A stretch of DNA of 64,000 bases. It comes from Apostichopus japonicus. Taxonomy: Eukaryota; Echinodermata; Holothuroidea; Aspidochirotida; Stichopodidae. The notes below the pieces were generated by a model that saw nothing but the letters and a program-made list of their open reading frames with translations, searched no databases and was not told the origin of the DNA. The first letter of the stretch is position 1; each line of letters begins with the position of its first letter. The stretch is from assembly GCF_037975245.1 (NCBI RefSeq), contig NC_092581.1:16305303-16369302 (forward strand), in the 5' to 3' direction. Shown here in pieces: positions 38,367-49,852 of this stretch. The position numbers and the translations under genes were made by a program.

Positions 38367-39472
38367 TGATCATCTGATAGGAGTTTTTTAATACTGGCCC
38401 CAAGCTGGTGTTCTATTCACCAAACCTACAGATCTCTCCAACAGTTCTTGTAGGTGTTGTCCATTCTCTGTTGTTTGCTACATTTCTTAAAACAACCAAC
38501 ATTTTCTGTGAGGGCAACCCAAAAGTAAGACATGGTTGTCCTATAGTGACAACCAGAAAAGGAAATAAAAATCCTTATAAATTTTTCCCTGTTAATGTGA
38601 CTGATTAGGTTAGCCTTGTTTGATATTGGTAAACGGTTATCACACAGAAATGAAGCAGTAGCACAGCATTTTTAGTACTCAGAGTGCAAACAATTTGTAG
38701 TCAAACATTGGTAATTAGAATGACTGTATAATATGAATGAATATCATCTGTGTTAAATGTAGTTAAACAAGGATCACTCCTAAGTCCTGTAAATGTAACT
38801 TGAAGGTCAAAGTTGAATTTTGCCTTGAATTCAATATGTCAGTTTGGTGTTATCACAATGCACCAATAAAAGAAAAACCTAAGGCAATTGAAAAAGTGTG
38901 GCACACCAGACTTTCTGTTTTGCAGTAAACTGAAAAATTTGTGTAAATAATTTGCTAATTATGGGCAGCAAAATGATTTTATCCATAACTTTTCTGGAAC
39001 TAGATGAAGAGCATTACGTCTGTGAATTTTAGCCAAAATGATACTCGTTAATAATCCAGTCTAAAATATCAGCATTAAACAGTATATTGTGTAAATTCTT
39101 ATGGCTGTATTCTATATTGTATCCCACAGTGTTGTATTTAGACAATATTACATATAAATATCACTGCCTTTTGGCAGCTAAGCTTGACACATCCTTGATA
39201 CAAGCTAGAGAGGTTTTATGGGTTACTGCGGGAGTCATCTAGAAGGAATCAGCATCGATGATAAAATGTTAAAAATATGGCAAAAAAGATGCGAAAACTA
39301 CCGCAGCGCGCTGGCATTTGTACCTTGTAATACAGACAGAAATAGAAATCTGTAGGTACGGTAGATACCAGTGTAAACCCTGGCTACATACTGAGCTTGA
39401 ATAGATAAAACTTATTTGATTAACATGCTAAAACTGGTTACTGTTACTTTCTGATGAACAGTGTGAATAAGG

Positions 39473-41214
39473 CCTGGCTGGAAAACCTTGCGAACCTTCC
39501 GAACCAGGTTCGCGGGAAATCCGCGATGCTCGCGGGAAATCTAGCCTGGCTAGAGAAAAAAAAATCGGGGGAAAAAAAAACGGAAAAAAAAAACGGGTCG
39601 AAACTAAAAAAAAAAAACATGAAGGAGCAAAAAAGTACATCTGTAAAAACAATAAGGAAAATTTCAGAAGAAAAGTTTCAGAAACAAAAGAAAAGTGTCC
39701 AGAGAGCGTGCTCGCAATTTTAGTCACAATAGCCTATAACGAGTAATGATGTGTCCCCAACCCACTCACAAAGGGAAATGTCACACAGACACACACGGCC
39801 CAGCGCGGGAAGGTTGCTGTAATAAATCAGCCTCGCGGGAAATGTTTTGAACAATAGGCCTATTGCCATTCCACATTTTTTTATACTTATATTGTATGTT
39901 AGTTAGTAAACGTTTTCTTTCGTATGAATTTGACTTCAATTCAGTGTTCCCTTTAAGGTGCGGGATTCCCTTCAACTGACTCAGTAATCCCGCAAAGAAA
40001 ACATTTGTCTGCTGGAAATCCCCGCATCGTTTTCTTGCATTCGCGATAAGTTTATACTCAATGCACAACGTATTCACTTGACTGTAAAAAACTCCGAAAA
40101 TCAGTAGAGAAATTACCAATTGTGTACGAAAAGTAAGTCGGTACACCTTTCAAATTTTACGAAAGATCCAGCAAAAACACTTTCGAAAAATTCACGCGAA
40201 AATGGCATATCGTGCTAAATATGCAACTAACGTCATGTAAACAAGGCTCTAGTACACCCATCAATGAATAAACGGTAAGACCACATCTGGTGTTAAGCGG
40301 GGGGAAAAGAAAGTATTTTCTAGAATTTCAAAAAATACGGAAAAATAATATCCTACCATAGTTAAGTGCATAGCAAATAGCCTAACCACCTCGTCGGTTA
40401 CGGATCTCACGTAACTACAAAAACACAACTAATTGTATTTTGCAAACTTGACGTTTTCTACAAGAACATGGAAATAATATTAAGCATTTAGTTAATCATG
40501 CCAAGTGGCCTAAAACATATTTTATTACAAGGTTTACTTTCATAAAGATGGCCATAGCTAGTGGGGCCTCGATGTGCTGCGTGTATCATGGGGAATACTC
40601 CATGAAACGTTTCTTGGAAACGTGTCAAAAATGTTAATAAACAGGTGTAAGACAGGGGGATGAGCGCGCAGTTGTTTGGTAAGGTACCTGGGAAAATTCG
40701 CAGCACATGTACAGTAAGTAGCCTACCGTAGTATATAAGTAGTGTTAAACCATACTGCAGTTGTAAACTGATGTACGTATAGTGTGCGCTAGTCATTGTT
40801 AGGCAGTCTATCAACAGGGCTTTGCCGAACGTTGTTTGTTTCATAATATCGGAAGTTCTGTCAGTTAAAACTTTTTAAAGATTGTACAGTAAGGCAGATT
40901 AAATCTTTTTTCATTTTATAACATAATATAGCTACTCTAACTTTTCACTTTCAAATTTTCATCAGCTTCGTGACAATTTAAATTCAAAAAGTTGTCAGTA
41001 TTTTGCATCCTCAACTGCGAATTTTTTATCGCCAGACACGCAAAAATACCAAAATTTTCCGGGGTCTTTGCCCCTGAACCCCACAAGGGGTTCAACCCCT
41101 TGACCCCACCAGGGCCCTATTGCGGGCCCCTGGACCCCGGCGAACACCGGCGCGAACACCGGCGGGAAATCGGAAGTGTGTTCGCGGGAAATTGAACAAG
41201 GTTTTCCAACACTG
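39473..41214. mobile_element. hAT-like non-autonomous element, ~1.74 kb
   Basis: TGGAAAACCTTG (39479-39490) is repeated in inverse orientation at 41197-41208, and the right terminus extends to CACTG at 41214, a hAT-type end (CAGTGTTGGAAAACC read inward). The left end has lost a few terminal bases. CGGGAAAT recurs at about 39512, 39532, 39836, 41163 and 41185, resembling subterminal transposase-binding repeats, although all copies are in one orientation. GC-rich blocks near 41055-41160 contrast with the AT-rich host. An open frame on the minus strand (40146-39781) has no recognised domain. Target duplication is ambiguous (GGCCTGGC versus GGCCTGAG when aligned). Confidence 0.6.
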
Positions 41215-41639
41215 GCCTGAGGTATTGTAAATTTGTGCATTGAACACTGAGTTTTATACTGTGAAGCCCATTTCTTCCGTTCCTTGTAGTTGGGTGGGGG
41301 AGGGGGAATCTGGCCAGATCAAGGCAATTTATGTATCTGATATGCCACATCGAAAGGGTTTATATACCCCTTCCAATATCTTTAATTTATACTTTTAAGT
41401 GCTTTAGTCATGTGCTTGGAACAGATAAACTATCATGTACATACGGTATGTAGTGAACTGTGAAACCTATGGTTAACATGCAGCATAGGCCTACATATCA
41501 TCTGAATTTCAAGAGCTGTTAATTGGATCACTTTTAGATTTTGATGATTAATAAGGATGAAATGTTCTTTAACAAAGCGTTAATAGCATCATATTTAGAT
41601 TTGAAGTGAATTATGAAATGATTTAATGCTTAAACTGTT

Positions 41640-41995
41640 CTGTGTATCAATACTACGAACCCAAACTTAAAAAATCACCAACCTTATCAATATTCATAAA
41701 GCAACTGAAGCTATATTTGTTAAACAATGATTTGTAATATATGCGTTAAAGTTATCACATTTAATAATGCTACTTGTGCTTCCCGTTCGGGAAGTGGGGG
41801 GGGGGGGGTAGTTAGCGTATTGTATTTAATTTGTTCATGGTGAATCTGCACTTTATGAGTGTACAAGCGTAGCTTTTTCAGATTTTCCATGCTTTTTTTC
41901 TTTCTTTGACATTGGTATTATACATTATTGTGAATGTAATTGTAAAAAAGAAAAAAAGTGAAATAAACGAAACGAAACGAAACGAAACGAAGTTT
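41640..41995 (+). mobile_element. 5'-truncated LINE 3' end with (CGAAA)n tail
   Basis: Around 41670-41735 the + strand reads KSPTLSIFIKQLKLYLLNND then a stop, the typical last residues of a non-LTR reverse transcriptase ORF (L..FK..LK.YLL). A stem-loop CTTCCCG-TT-CGGGAAG follows at 41778-41793, then a G-run, an AT-rich UTR, and a pentamer tail of CGAAA units at about 41968-41992. The architecture matches the other LINE tails in the window. The 5' limit is approximate. Confidence 0.75.
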
Positions 41996-43095
41996 ATTCT
42001 ATAGGCCTATATGTTTTATATGCAGACACTACGTGTATGATGTGTCAGCGATATTGTCAATGCTATCCATCTCCGTCGATCAGTCAAAAATTTCTGTGAA
42101 AGCAATTAAAAGCATTCTCATACCTCCAGTTGTCTAATCAGGCAAGATTTCAGAGCTAATCAAAATGTAAGCCAAGTGGAAAGAAAGCAAGGATCAGCTT
42201 CTTCTCTAGGGACTTCCCCCCATCCCCCCCCCCCCCAAACAAATTCAATTTAAACTTGAGATAAAGATGGATTTTCTACCTTCTCAAAAACGACAGGGTT
42301 GACGGTAATGCACTTGACATAAGACCTACAGGTAAGGTTGAAAAATCTGCTGCAAAGAGATGATATTAAGGAGTCATATGTCAGACAATGAATAGTTGAA
42401 GGTAAAAACTCAATTAAATCTAGCAACCTGACGGTGAATGTGCTAGACTTTTTTCAATTATCTTATAAATATCTCACCATTTGAATTGGTAGAAGACCCC
42501 AGAAGCATTGAAATTGATTTGACCTTAAAAGAGGTGAATAAAACAAACTCCAAATTTGCAGTCATGTTTGTTTGAATAAATGAATATTTTACGTCAAGAT
42601 TACTTTTGTGTGCTTACCTGTGTATGTGCTATCGTAACACATTGAAACATGCTAAAATCTTAACTAAAATATCTTCCGAAAATTCCTTTTGTCGGCACGC
42701 ACTTACAAAAATGTCTGATTGTGCACGGAGGATTTTATGTCAAGCAAACAAATTTAATCAAGAAACAGGTTAAGCATTGGCTGGCAGTAATAACATATGA
42801 CCATACATTGCAAAAATGTAACAATCGAAGGACCCCTCTGATTTATGATAATAGTGAAATTTTTGTTGACTATACTTTTAATTATAAAGAGACATCGTTT
42901 ATACAAGTCTTATTGAATTGAATGGCCTTGCCAAAATAGCGTAGCAGTTAAAAGTGGCATGGGCTGGTGAGGGTGTGGGGGGGGGGGATAGTAATAAAAA
43001 GGATCAATTTCCTGTCGTCCTTTATTTCCTGTTGAATTGACTTTAAGAGTTAATGAAATTAAAATTCATTGTTTATTCTCATCTCTCTTTCACAG

Positions 43096-43328
43096 CCTTT
43101 TTTTTACACACATTACGTACACACGTACTCTTTGCTTGCGAACATGAAGAACTTTCCATCAAATGTCCCGAGGGTACGACTATAAGCATTGACAGTGCCA
43201 ACTATGGAAGACAAGTTTCCAACACGGACATGTGCGCCTACAGGTGGAGTGAGGGAGGGGTCAACAGCACCGACCTGAGGGTACCCTCAGAGGAAGATAC
43301 CAATTGCAGAGCAGCTGAATCTTTGCAG
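43096..43328 (+). CDS. EVA1C: EVA1C-like receptor exon 2: first SUEL lectin domain, N-terminal part
   Basis: The acceptor TTTCACAG|CC is entered in phase 1 and the exon ends in phase 0 (TTGCAG|GTGTGG). It encodes FFLHTLRTHVLF, then the first SUEL/galactose-binding lectin half: ACEHEELSIKCPEG, TTISIDSANYGR, and cysteines in DMC and TNC, ending RAAESLQ. The ACE...L...C..G..I.I..A.YGR pattern defines the family. EVA1C/EVA-1 is a single-pass surface protein with two such domains; C. elegans EVA-1 acts as a co-receptor for Slit in axon guidance and the vertebrate protein binds heparin. The last 40 bases and the donor of this exon are repeated three more times in the following intron. Confidence 0.9.
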
Positions 43329-43835
43329 GTGTGGGGACTTTAATATGGGACTTATCAATGAGTGCATGGTATGGGGAAAGGGGGATGGGAGGGGGAGGGG
43401 GTTTGTAGGTGGTGTGGGATGATATCCTCAGAGGAAGATACCAATTGCAGAGCAGCTGAATCTCTACAGGTTTGGGGACTTTAATATTGGTGACTTTTCG
43501 ATGAGTGATGGGTATGGGAGGGGGAGGGGGCAGGGGGGTTGTAGGTGGTGTGGGAGGATATTCTCAGAGGAAGATACCAATTGCAGAGTAGCTGAATCAT
43601 TACAGGTGTGGGGACTTTAATATGAGTGACTTATCAATGAGTGCATGGGTAAGGGGAGGGAAGTGGGAGGGGGAGGGGTTCCTAGGTGGTGTGGGATGAT
43701 ATCCTCAGAGGAAGATACTAATTGCAGAGCAGCTGAATCTTTACAGGTTGGGGACTTTAAAATGTGACTTTTCAATGAGTGCTTGGGCATGTGGAAAGGG
43801 GGTTGGATAGATGGCATGGGTGGGGTGGGTAGGTG
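43283..43835. repeat. Four-unit minisatellite that includes the exon 2 3' end and its donor
   Basis: The block CTCAGAGGAAGATACCAATT ... GCAGAG.AGCTGAATC...ACAG|GT..GGGGACTTTAA is present at 43286, 43427, 43563 and 43704 (periods 141, 136 and 141 bp). Unit 1 is the genuine exon end. Units 2-4 are intronic but each keeps a CAG|GT at 43470, 43606 and 43747. The spacer between units is GGGAGGGGGAGGGG-rich and ends with TAGGTGGTGTGGGA. The similarity is high, indicating recent expansion. Confidence 0.95.
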
Positions 43836-43926
43836 GAGAGGGGTAGGTATGTGTTACAATTGCAACTGACTACCATGAATATGAGGTACATATGTTATGA
43901 TTTAATTTCCTTTTGGTTCTTTACAG

Positions 43927-44050
43927 ACATTAATTTCTAATTGTCAGGACGAAGAGATGTGTACACTCAGGGTAACCAATGAAATTTTCCAAGAGGATCC
44001 TTGTCCAGGAACTCTTAAATACTTAGATGTGACTTACAAATGTAGACCAA
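43927..44050 (+). CDS. EVA1C: EVA1C-like receptor exon 3: first SUEL lectin domain, C-terminal part
   Basis: The acceptor TTTACAG|ACA is in phase 0, continuing ESLQ|TLISNC. The residues are TLISNCQDEEMCTLRVTNEI, then FQEDPCPGTLKYLDVTYKCR. The DPC.GT.KYL.V.Y.C ending is diagnostic of the SUEL-type lectin fold. With exon 2 the domain has eight cysteines, the full set for the four family disulfides. The donor is CCAA|GTGAGT and the exon leaves in phase 1. Confidence 0.93.
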
Positions 44051-44069
44051 GTGAGTATTGAACTGTATA

Positions 44070-44260
44070 CAACTACATCGATATCATAACGAGCAGTAGA
44101 GAAACAATGCATTAACATCTGCATACTGCATTGATACCATGTAACAGCAATAGAAATACAATGCATTTACATCTGTATACTACAGCATTGATATCATAAC
44201 AAGCAGTATATGAGAAACAATGCATTAATATCTGTATAACAAGCAGTACTAGAAAAAATA
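44070..44260. repeat. Degenerate tandem repeat, ~75-bp unit, about 2.5-3 copies
   Basis: The units share GAAACAATGCATTAACATCT or close forms, GCATACTGCATTGATA and ATAACAAGCAGTA. The last copy is partial. Confidence 0.75.
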
Positions 44261-45779
44261 TGTATTTACATTATCCTTCTGTACCAGTCTTCATTCTTTA
44301 CTTATAATACACTTTCCTATCTACCTAACCAACTGATATGATTATGTTTTAGCACTGTAACCCCTGATCCGACCATCAGAGAGACTCCATCTGTGACATT
44401 CCTTCTTTTTTGTCCAGTTTACCCCCTTTCTCCTCCTTTATACCATGGTACAATTCCAAAGTAAACCAAAAGAGGGGAAGGGGGGGAGTGAGTCATGACC
44501 CGGATGTGTAATCAGGAGGGTGTCGTGTTAATATGTCCTGAATTGTAATCTAAATATCTACCTAAGAATGCCTCAGACGTTGTAAACTTTTTTTCAGGGG
44601 GAGGGAGGTAAAGGGCCTCCAGACCCCCCTACACAGAATTCAGCCCCCATAGCCCCAGCACAACCCACCTCTATAAAATCCTTCACCTCTTGCCCTTCTA
44701 CAAGAGTTTATCCCAATCTTTATCAGTCGGGGGGGGGGATTTTGAATTTACCCCCTCCCAACCCCTTGTAATCTTGTGCATGCTATGAGGCTGCCATTAA
44801 TCATATATAGTATAACATATTACTGCTTGGAAGACTGGGCAAAATCAGAAATGATGGCTGCTGTATGTGATATCTCAATCAATGTGGGAGATGATCTTAT
44901 ATGTACAAGGTAATTTGTTTATGTATTCTGAGAAAAATGATTACTCATAATTCCTCCATATTTTAAACAAAAAGAAAAAGGAAGAAGGAATTGTGAAATG
45001 AAATGTATCAGATGCTCAATCTGCCGTTGAAGCACCAAGGGACAAATGTCCACCAAAAGGAAAGTGTGCGTGTGTGCGTTGGTGTGTGTGTGTGTCTGTG
45101 AAATATTCAGAAAGATGGTCAACATTATTTTCACTGTTGGAATGTGATGTCATAATGGGTTGCTCGTCCTTTGGTTTACTAAAAGCAGTGGAGTGGTAAA
45201 ATGGAGTTTACTTTGCTCGACTCTAATGCCCTTTCTCCATTCTAATGATTCAGTTTTTCAGTCTATCAAAACAAATGTATAGAAAGATGGTCTGATTTTC
45301 AAATATTCTATTCTTCCACCAACTCTTTTATCAACAATATAAACCTAATAAATGCGGAACCCCGAAGAATTGGGGACTGACTTGCAGATTTTTGCTTCTT
45401 TTGCTGGAGGCAAAAAAAGGAACCAATGCAATGATGATGGTGTTTGATATGTATGTGTGTGTGTGTGTGTTTGCAAGTAAGCATGTGATGGCTTGGCTTG
45501 TAAATTGCAATAACTCAAACAGTACATTCTGTATTACTTTGATGATTAGTATGTAGAAATATCTCTCAGTGAGTACAGGAACCCTCATGGTTCTCATAGA
45601 AGTCATAAGGTCATCTGAAGGTCTCTAGCAGTCCAAATCTAAAAAAAAATATATTGTTTTCACCTGATAACTCCCTAATTATACTCCCTAAAAACTCCCA
45701 ACTCCCTAAAAATCTCTGATAAAATCAAATCAAGCCCATCTGCTAAGGTCTTTAGATGTAATTTAACCAAATCTTTTAT

Positions 45780-46065
45780 TGAATCTTATTGATTATGTTA
45801 TTATTATTACGTATTTGCTATAATTCAATTTATCATGTTTATCACGTCATCATGTTATCATGTTTACATCATGGTTAAATGTATATCACATGTATATAGA
45901 TGACACATAATTAATATGTAAATACTTCTAATTGTAAACACCTCATTTTCTTTTCACAGGGAGTCCTCTGCATTGTTAAACCATGTATAGGTTTTCAGAG
46001 GACTTCCCTTCACATTGTACTTTTGTGAGAAAACAAATAAATCAAATCAAATCAAATTAAAACTG
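45780..46065 (+). mobile_element. LINE 3' UTR with stem-loop and (AAATC)n tail
   Basis: AGTCCTCTG and CAGAGGACT (about 45962-46005) form a stem-loop. It is followed by TTGTGAGAAAACAAATAAATC and AAATC repeats at about 46035-46055. A 3' hairpin plus pentamer tail is characteristic of CR1/L2-like retrotransposons. No coding part is left; the 5' limit is a guess. Confidence 0.65.
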
Positions 46066-46621
46066 ATGAACTTCATAATGAGGATGTAGTCTCACCTTGA
46101 TCGACAAATGAAATTTATAGCTCCTCATGGAGATAGAGGTCATATTGGGTTCAAAAGAGGTCAAAGTCTGAAAACAATGTGAACACAGTAGCTAGGAATG
46201 GAAATCTTGGATGAATGTTTGATCCACTAGAGTGAGCGCAAGAACTGATAGCTTTTTGTGGAGGTCAAAGGTTATTTGATCCCAACAGAGTTTAAAGTCT
46301 GTAAACCATGTCAACAATTTAGTGAACGAGCTCCTAAACTGAAACATGAATATACTTGATACTTGATATGAAATAGGTGCAGATCGGTATTAAAACCTTA
46401 TACTAATCACTATAAACTGAAGCCAGCATTTGTTCAAAATTTTGAAAATGTTGTGTGCAGGTTACTAATGCATGTTCTCATACAAGATTTTGTAAGGATT
46501 CACCAAGTCTGTTGGCTTTGTTTTATGATTTAAAGTTACAAATCCTTGGAGGGAAGGAAGGTGAGAATGTGTAGTGGGAGCTGGTGGGACGAGCTAGCAG
46601 TAAATTCTTACTTGTAATATT

Positions 46622-46760
46622 CAATTCAATTCAAATCAATTCAATTCAGGTTATATGGAGGGGAATTGTCTAGCCTTCTTTCTGGAAGGCTATCCTCTTC
46701 CACCGCAAGCTGTACCACCTAGGAGTTTCTCTTTGCTGAAAAATTGCATTCCTTAGGTTA
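46622..46760 (-). mobile_element. LINE 3' tail, minus strand
   Basis: The + strand begins with CAATT/CAAAT pentamers (46621-46649), and TAGCCTTC...GAAGGCTA (46673-46694) forms a stem-loop. Read on the minus strand this is a hairpin followed by a GAATT-type tail, like 6728-6900. The upstream limit is unclear. Confidence 0.55.
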
Positions 46761-47840
46761 AAACATTTGATTGGAAGAAAGAAACTATGAAAGCTTAAAA
46801 GTCAGGAATATAATATATGACACCTGATATCCTCAAATTACATCGCTAACCCTTAAATTTGTAGGTTATAGGGATTGGAATCTGTTCTATGATCAGCTGC
46901 CAGGTATCTTTGGGGGTAAAACCTTTGCCGGGCTTCCCTGGGCTTAACCTTCGTTTAATGAACCTAGCAGTAGCAGGGTTAAGTCAAACAGAGGTGATGT
47001 ATGTGATGGAATTTGAAAATCATCTACAGGGACGAACTCAAAAAGACATCTGCTGGTTAGATCGAGAAAGACACTGAAATTTCATCGATGTGTTGATATA
47101 GTGTTGATATACTGCCAATACTGCATAAGTGCTGTACCGTTAGGCACTTGTTCTTGTTAATAGTTTTCAAGACTGTTTAAATATTTGCAAGCAGAGTGTA
47201 AGCAAATCATCCATGAAAGATAAATGGGCTTGATCTGGAATGAATGGTTGGTTTCACAAGGAGTTTGTATTAAAGTGTACTTAATATACCCCCTAAACTT
47301 TTGAACTTATTATTTTTACTGTACACTTATACCTTGAAGCAACTCCTCACTATTTTAACCCCCATTTCCTTCCCGAAGATCTCAACCGGTAGCTGAAACA
47401 TTTGTAGAATGAAGGGCGGAGGGGGGTGGGTGGCAAATTTGGGACAAACTGAAATTTGGTGCAGGGGAAAACAAAGGTGCTTGGTAAGTGCCCCATTCAC
47501 CTCCATCCAGTTGAAAAGCAATATGATAGATATATCATGCAGTAAAGGGCCAAGATGTGTGTGTGTGTAAAATTATGACCGGAGTGCCTTGGGATTCCTC
47601 TCCCCATCAAATCCCCTCCCCCCAAAAGAACACAAAATATGAAGGGGAACCAGTTTTTTGCCCCTCCAAGTTTACTGTCCTAAATTTTCTATGCTGACTC
47701 GGTGACTCCTTGTGCTTGGAACAAAACTCTTAGGAAGGGCCTGCGTGCTAATCATGCATGAGTCCATAAATACCAAACTCCTTTGTGCCGTCATAGAAAT
47801 GCTAGAATTAGAATAGAATTAAAAAGTAAAAGATGTAATA

Positions 47841-48638
47841 TGACCAGATTTGTTATGCTTACATTGCATAACCGACTATGATGTTATATTCTCATGGCCA
47901 GATTTATTATGCTTGCATCGCATAACTGACTATGATGATATATTCTCGTGACCAGATTTGTTATGTTTACATCACATAACTGACTATGATGATATATTCT
48001 CATGGTCAGATTAGTTATGCTTACATCGCATAACTGACTATGATGATATATTCCCATGACCAGATTTATTATGCTTACATAGCATAACTGATTATGATGA
48101 TATATTGTCATGACCAGATTTACTATGCTTACATGACAAAACTGACTATGATGATATATTCTCATGGTCAGATTTATTATGCTTACATTGCATAACTGAC
48201 TATGATGATATATTGTTATGCTTACATCACGTAACTGACTATGATGATATATTCTCATGGTCAGATTTATTATGCTTACATTGCATAACTGACTATGACA
48301 ATATATTCTCATGACCAGATTTATTATGCTTACATTGCATAACTGACTATGACGATATATTTTCATGGTCAGATTTGTTATGCTTTTACATCACATAACT
48401 GATTATATTCTCATGGTCAGATATATATGCTTAAATCGTTTAACTGACATATGATGATATATTCTCATGACCAGATTTATTATGCTTACATGACATAACT
48501 GACTATGATGATATATTCTCATGACCAGATTTATTATGCTTACATGACATAACTGACTATGAAGATATATTCTCATGGTCAGATTTATTATGCTTACATC
48601 ACATAACTGGCTATGACGATATTTCCTAATGGCCAGTA
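47841..48638. repeat. 54-bp satellite, about 15 units
   Basis: The unit carries TATTCTCATGACCAGATTTA, TTATGCTTACAT and GCATAACTGACTATGATGAT. Units are spaced at 54 bp (for example 47857, 47911, 47965, 48019, 48073), with one shortened unit near 48199-48235 and a few indels at the right end. Because 54 is a multiple of three, the minus strand stays open as an 18-residue repeat; nothing suggests that it is translated. The array ends about 90 bp before an EVA1C exon. Confidence 0.95.
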
Positions 48639-48728
48639 ATAAGAAGTTACTTGCATTGTCACAGGGAACTTGGTGGGACAGCAGATGGATTGAAAATTAA
48701 ACTGGAATTTCTCTTGCTCTTTTCACAG

Positions 48729-48875
48729 ATGATTTTCAAAGTTTAGTGGTGTGTGAACACAGGCATATGCAGCTGCACTGTGAAGGTGCCAACATCATAG
48801 CAATATACTCTGCAAGCTTTGGAAGGACAGAGCTTGGTAGCATGGAATGTCCATCTTACACAATGCACGAAATAG
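48729..48875 (+). CDS. EVA1C: EVA1C-like receptor exon 4: second SUEL lectin domain, N-terminal part
   Basis: The acceptor TTTTCACAG|AT is entered in phase 1 and the donor ATAG|GTAAGG leaves in phase 1. Residues include NDFQSLVVCEHRHMQLHCEG, IIAIYSASFGR and SMECPSYTMHEI. It repeats the first-domain pattern (VCEH...L.C.G..I.IYSA.FGR) and corresponds to human VCEDQELKLHC...IYSATYGR. The segment between the YGR-like motif and the domain split is shorter than in the vertebrate protein, but cysteine count is kept. Confidence 0.92.
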
Positions 48876-49471
48876 GTAAGGAACATCATCGTCAGCGCTG
48901 TTTCATTCCACAGACTTTATTGACAATTTATGCATATTTGCACGATTGAAATGTTTAACTACTTAAAGGGTGTGAAGACTCGCGCAAAAAGAAAATTCTA
49001 ATGCTGGCAATCTGACCTAGTTTTGAATGAGGTGTAACAGAAGTGTTAGACACCACCATCGATCCCAGAAAATACACACACAGCTTGCTACCGTCGGTAA
49101 TAAGACATTAGTGTACAGTCAGTACATACAGCTGCGGTCAATACCCACAGCACAGTATACAAACGATACAACGATGGACATCTCAGGTTCAGCTGAAGGT
49201 AACAAGGTATCACGTTTCATTACTGTCTGCATTTGTAGCGGCAAGAAGAAAACTTCACTTGCCAGCAACAGAAAGTTAACTTTTTCCGAGCGCGGCACGC
49301 GGTTTGGGGCGAGTCTTCAATGCATTTAAGACTTGAAGCCAAAGCTGATCTACGTTTTAACGATTTTGACTGTTCACTTTTTAATGCAGCTGCAAGGGGA
49401 TATCTTTTCCCTAGAAATATTAAACCCTACTTTCTACATATTGGCCGGGATACTTTGGTGACCGCCAAGTG

Positions 49472-49852
49472 CAGTGGCGTAGCTAGGGGGGTCAAGGGGG
49501 ATGTGCTCTGGGCACCGGGTTTGGGGGTGCTGAAATGGGAGAATGAAAGTAAAAAAAATAAGCACTTTGTAGAAAATATGACGAAATGATGTATGTCTCA
49601 TTTTCATTTATTTATTTCCATTATATATATAAATATAAATATATATAAATAGGACAGGCATGAATATCGTTGTCAGGCATGAATACTTTCCAGTTTCTAA
49701 TAAGAATCTGAATGTAGCTGTTTTTTAAATTGTGATTTCTTTTTATTACATTTCGACCGTTTTCTCTTTCACAATATTATAAGCATAATTGGGGGGGGGT
49801 GCAATTTTCTACTCTTGCACCCGGGCGCCAAATCCTCTATTTTACGCCACTG
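49472..49852. mobile_element. hAT-like MITE, 381 bp, with perfect 8-bp target duplication
   Basis: The termini are CAGTGGCGTA and TACGCCACTG, a perfect 10-bp inverted repeat. GCCAAGTG occurs directly before (49464-49471) and directly after (49853-49860) the element. CAGTG ends with an 8-bp duplication are the hallmark of hAT transposons. The interior has no reading frame of note and contains a GGGCACCGGG block and an inverse CCCGGGCGCC block near the two ends. Confidence 0.93.

Larger units (their letters stand above)
44051..48728 (+). other. EVA1C intron 3, 4.7 kb
   Basis: It contains a short tandem repeat near 44070, C- and G-rich fragments at 44580-44760 that look like transposon debris, two LINE tails (about 45.8-46.07 kb and 46.62-46.76 kb), and a 54-bp satellite ending 90 bp before the next acceptor. 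GT/CA microsatellites occur at about 45062-45098 and 45452-45470. No additional exon is recognised. Confidence 0.7.

Noticed and set aside
40995-41350. GC-rich frames on both strands near 41.0-41.3 kb
   Set aside because: They lie in the GC-rich right end of the hAT-like element and overlap each other in several frames, with no domain in any.
41778-41793. CTTCCCGTTCGGGAAG hairpin as a member of the 5-bp-duplication family
   Set aside because: Its flanks do not repeat, and it sits in a LINE 3' UTR where a stem-loop is expected.
46673-46694. TAGCCTTC...GAAGGCTA hairpin as a member of the 5-bp-duplication family
   Set aside because: No flanking direct repeat; better explained as the LINE tail stem-loop.
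47884-48366. 160-codon repetitive frame on the minus strand
   Set aside because: It is the by-product of a 54-bp satellite whose period is a multiple of three. There is no start context, splice signal or known domain.
47841-48638. CRISPR-like regularly spaced repeats
   Set aside because: The units are contiguous 54-bp tandem repeats without unique spacers, in animal DNA.
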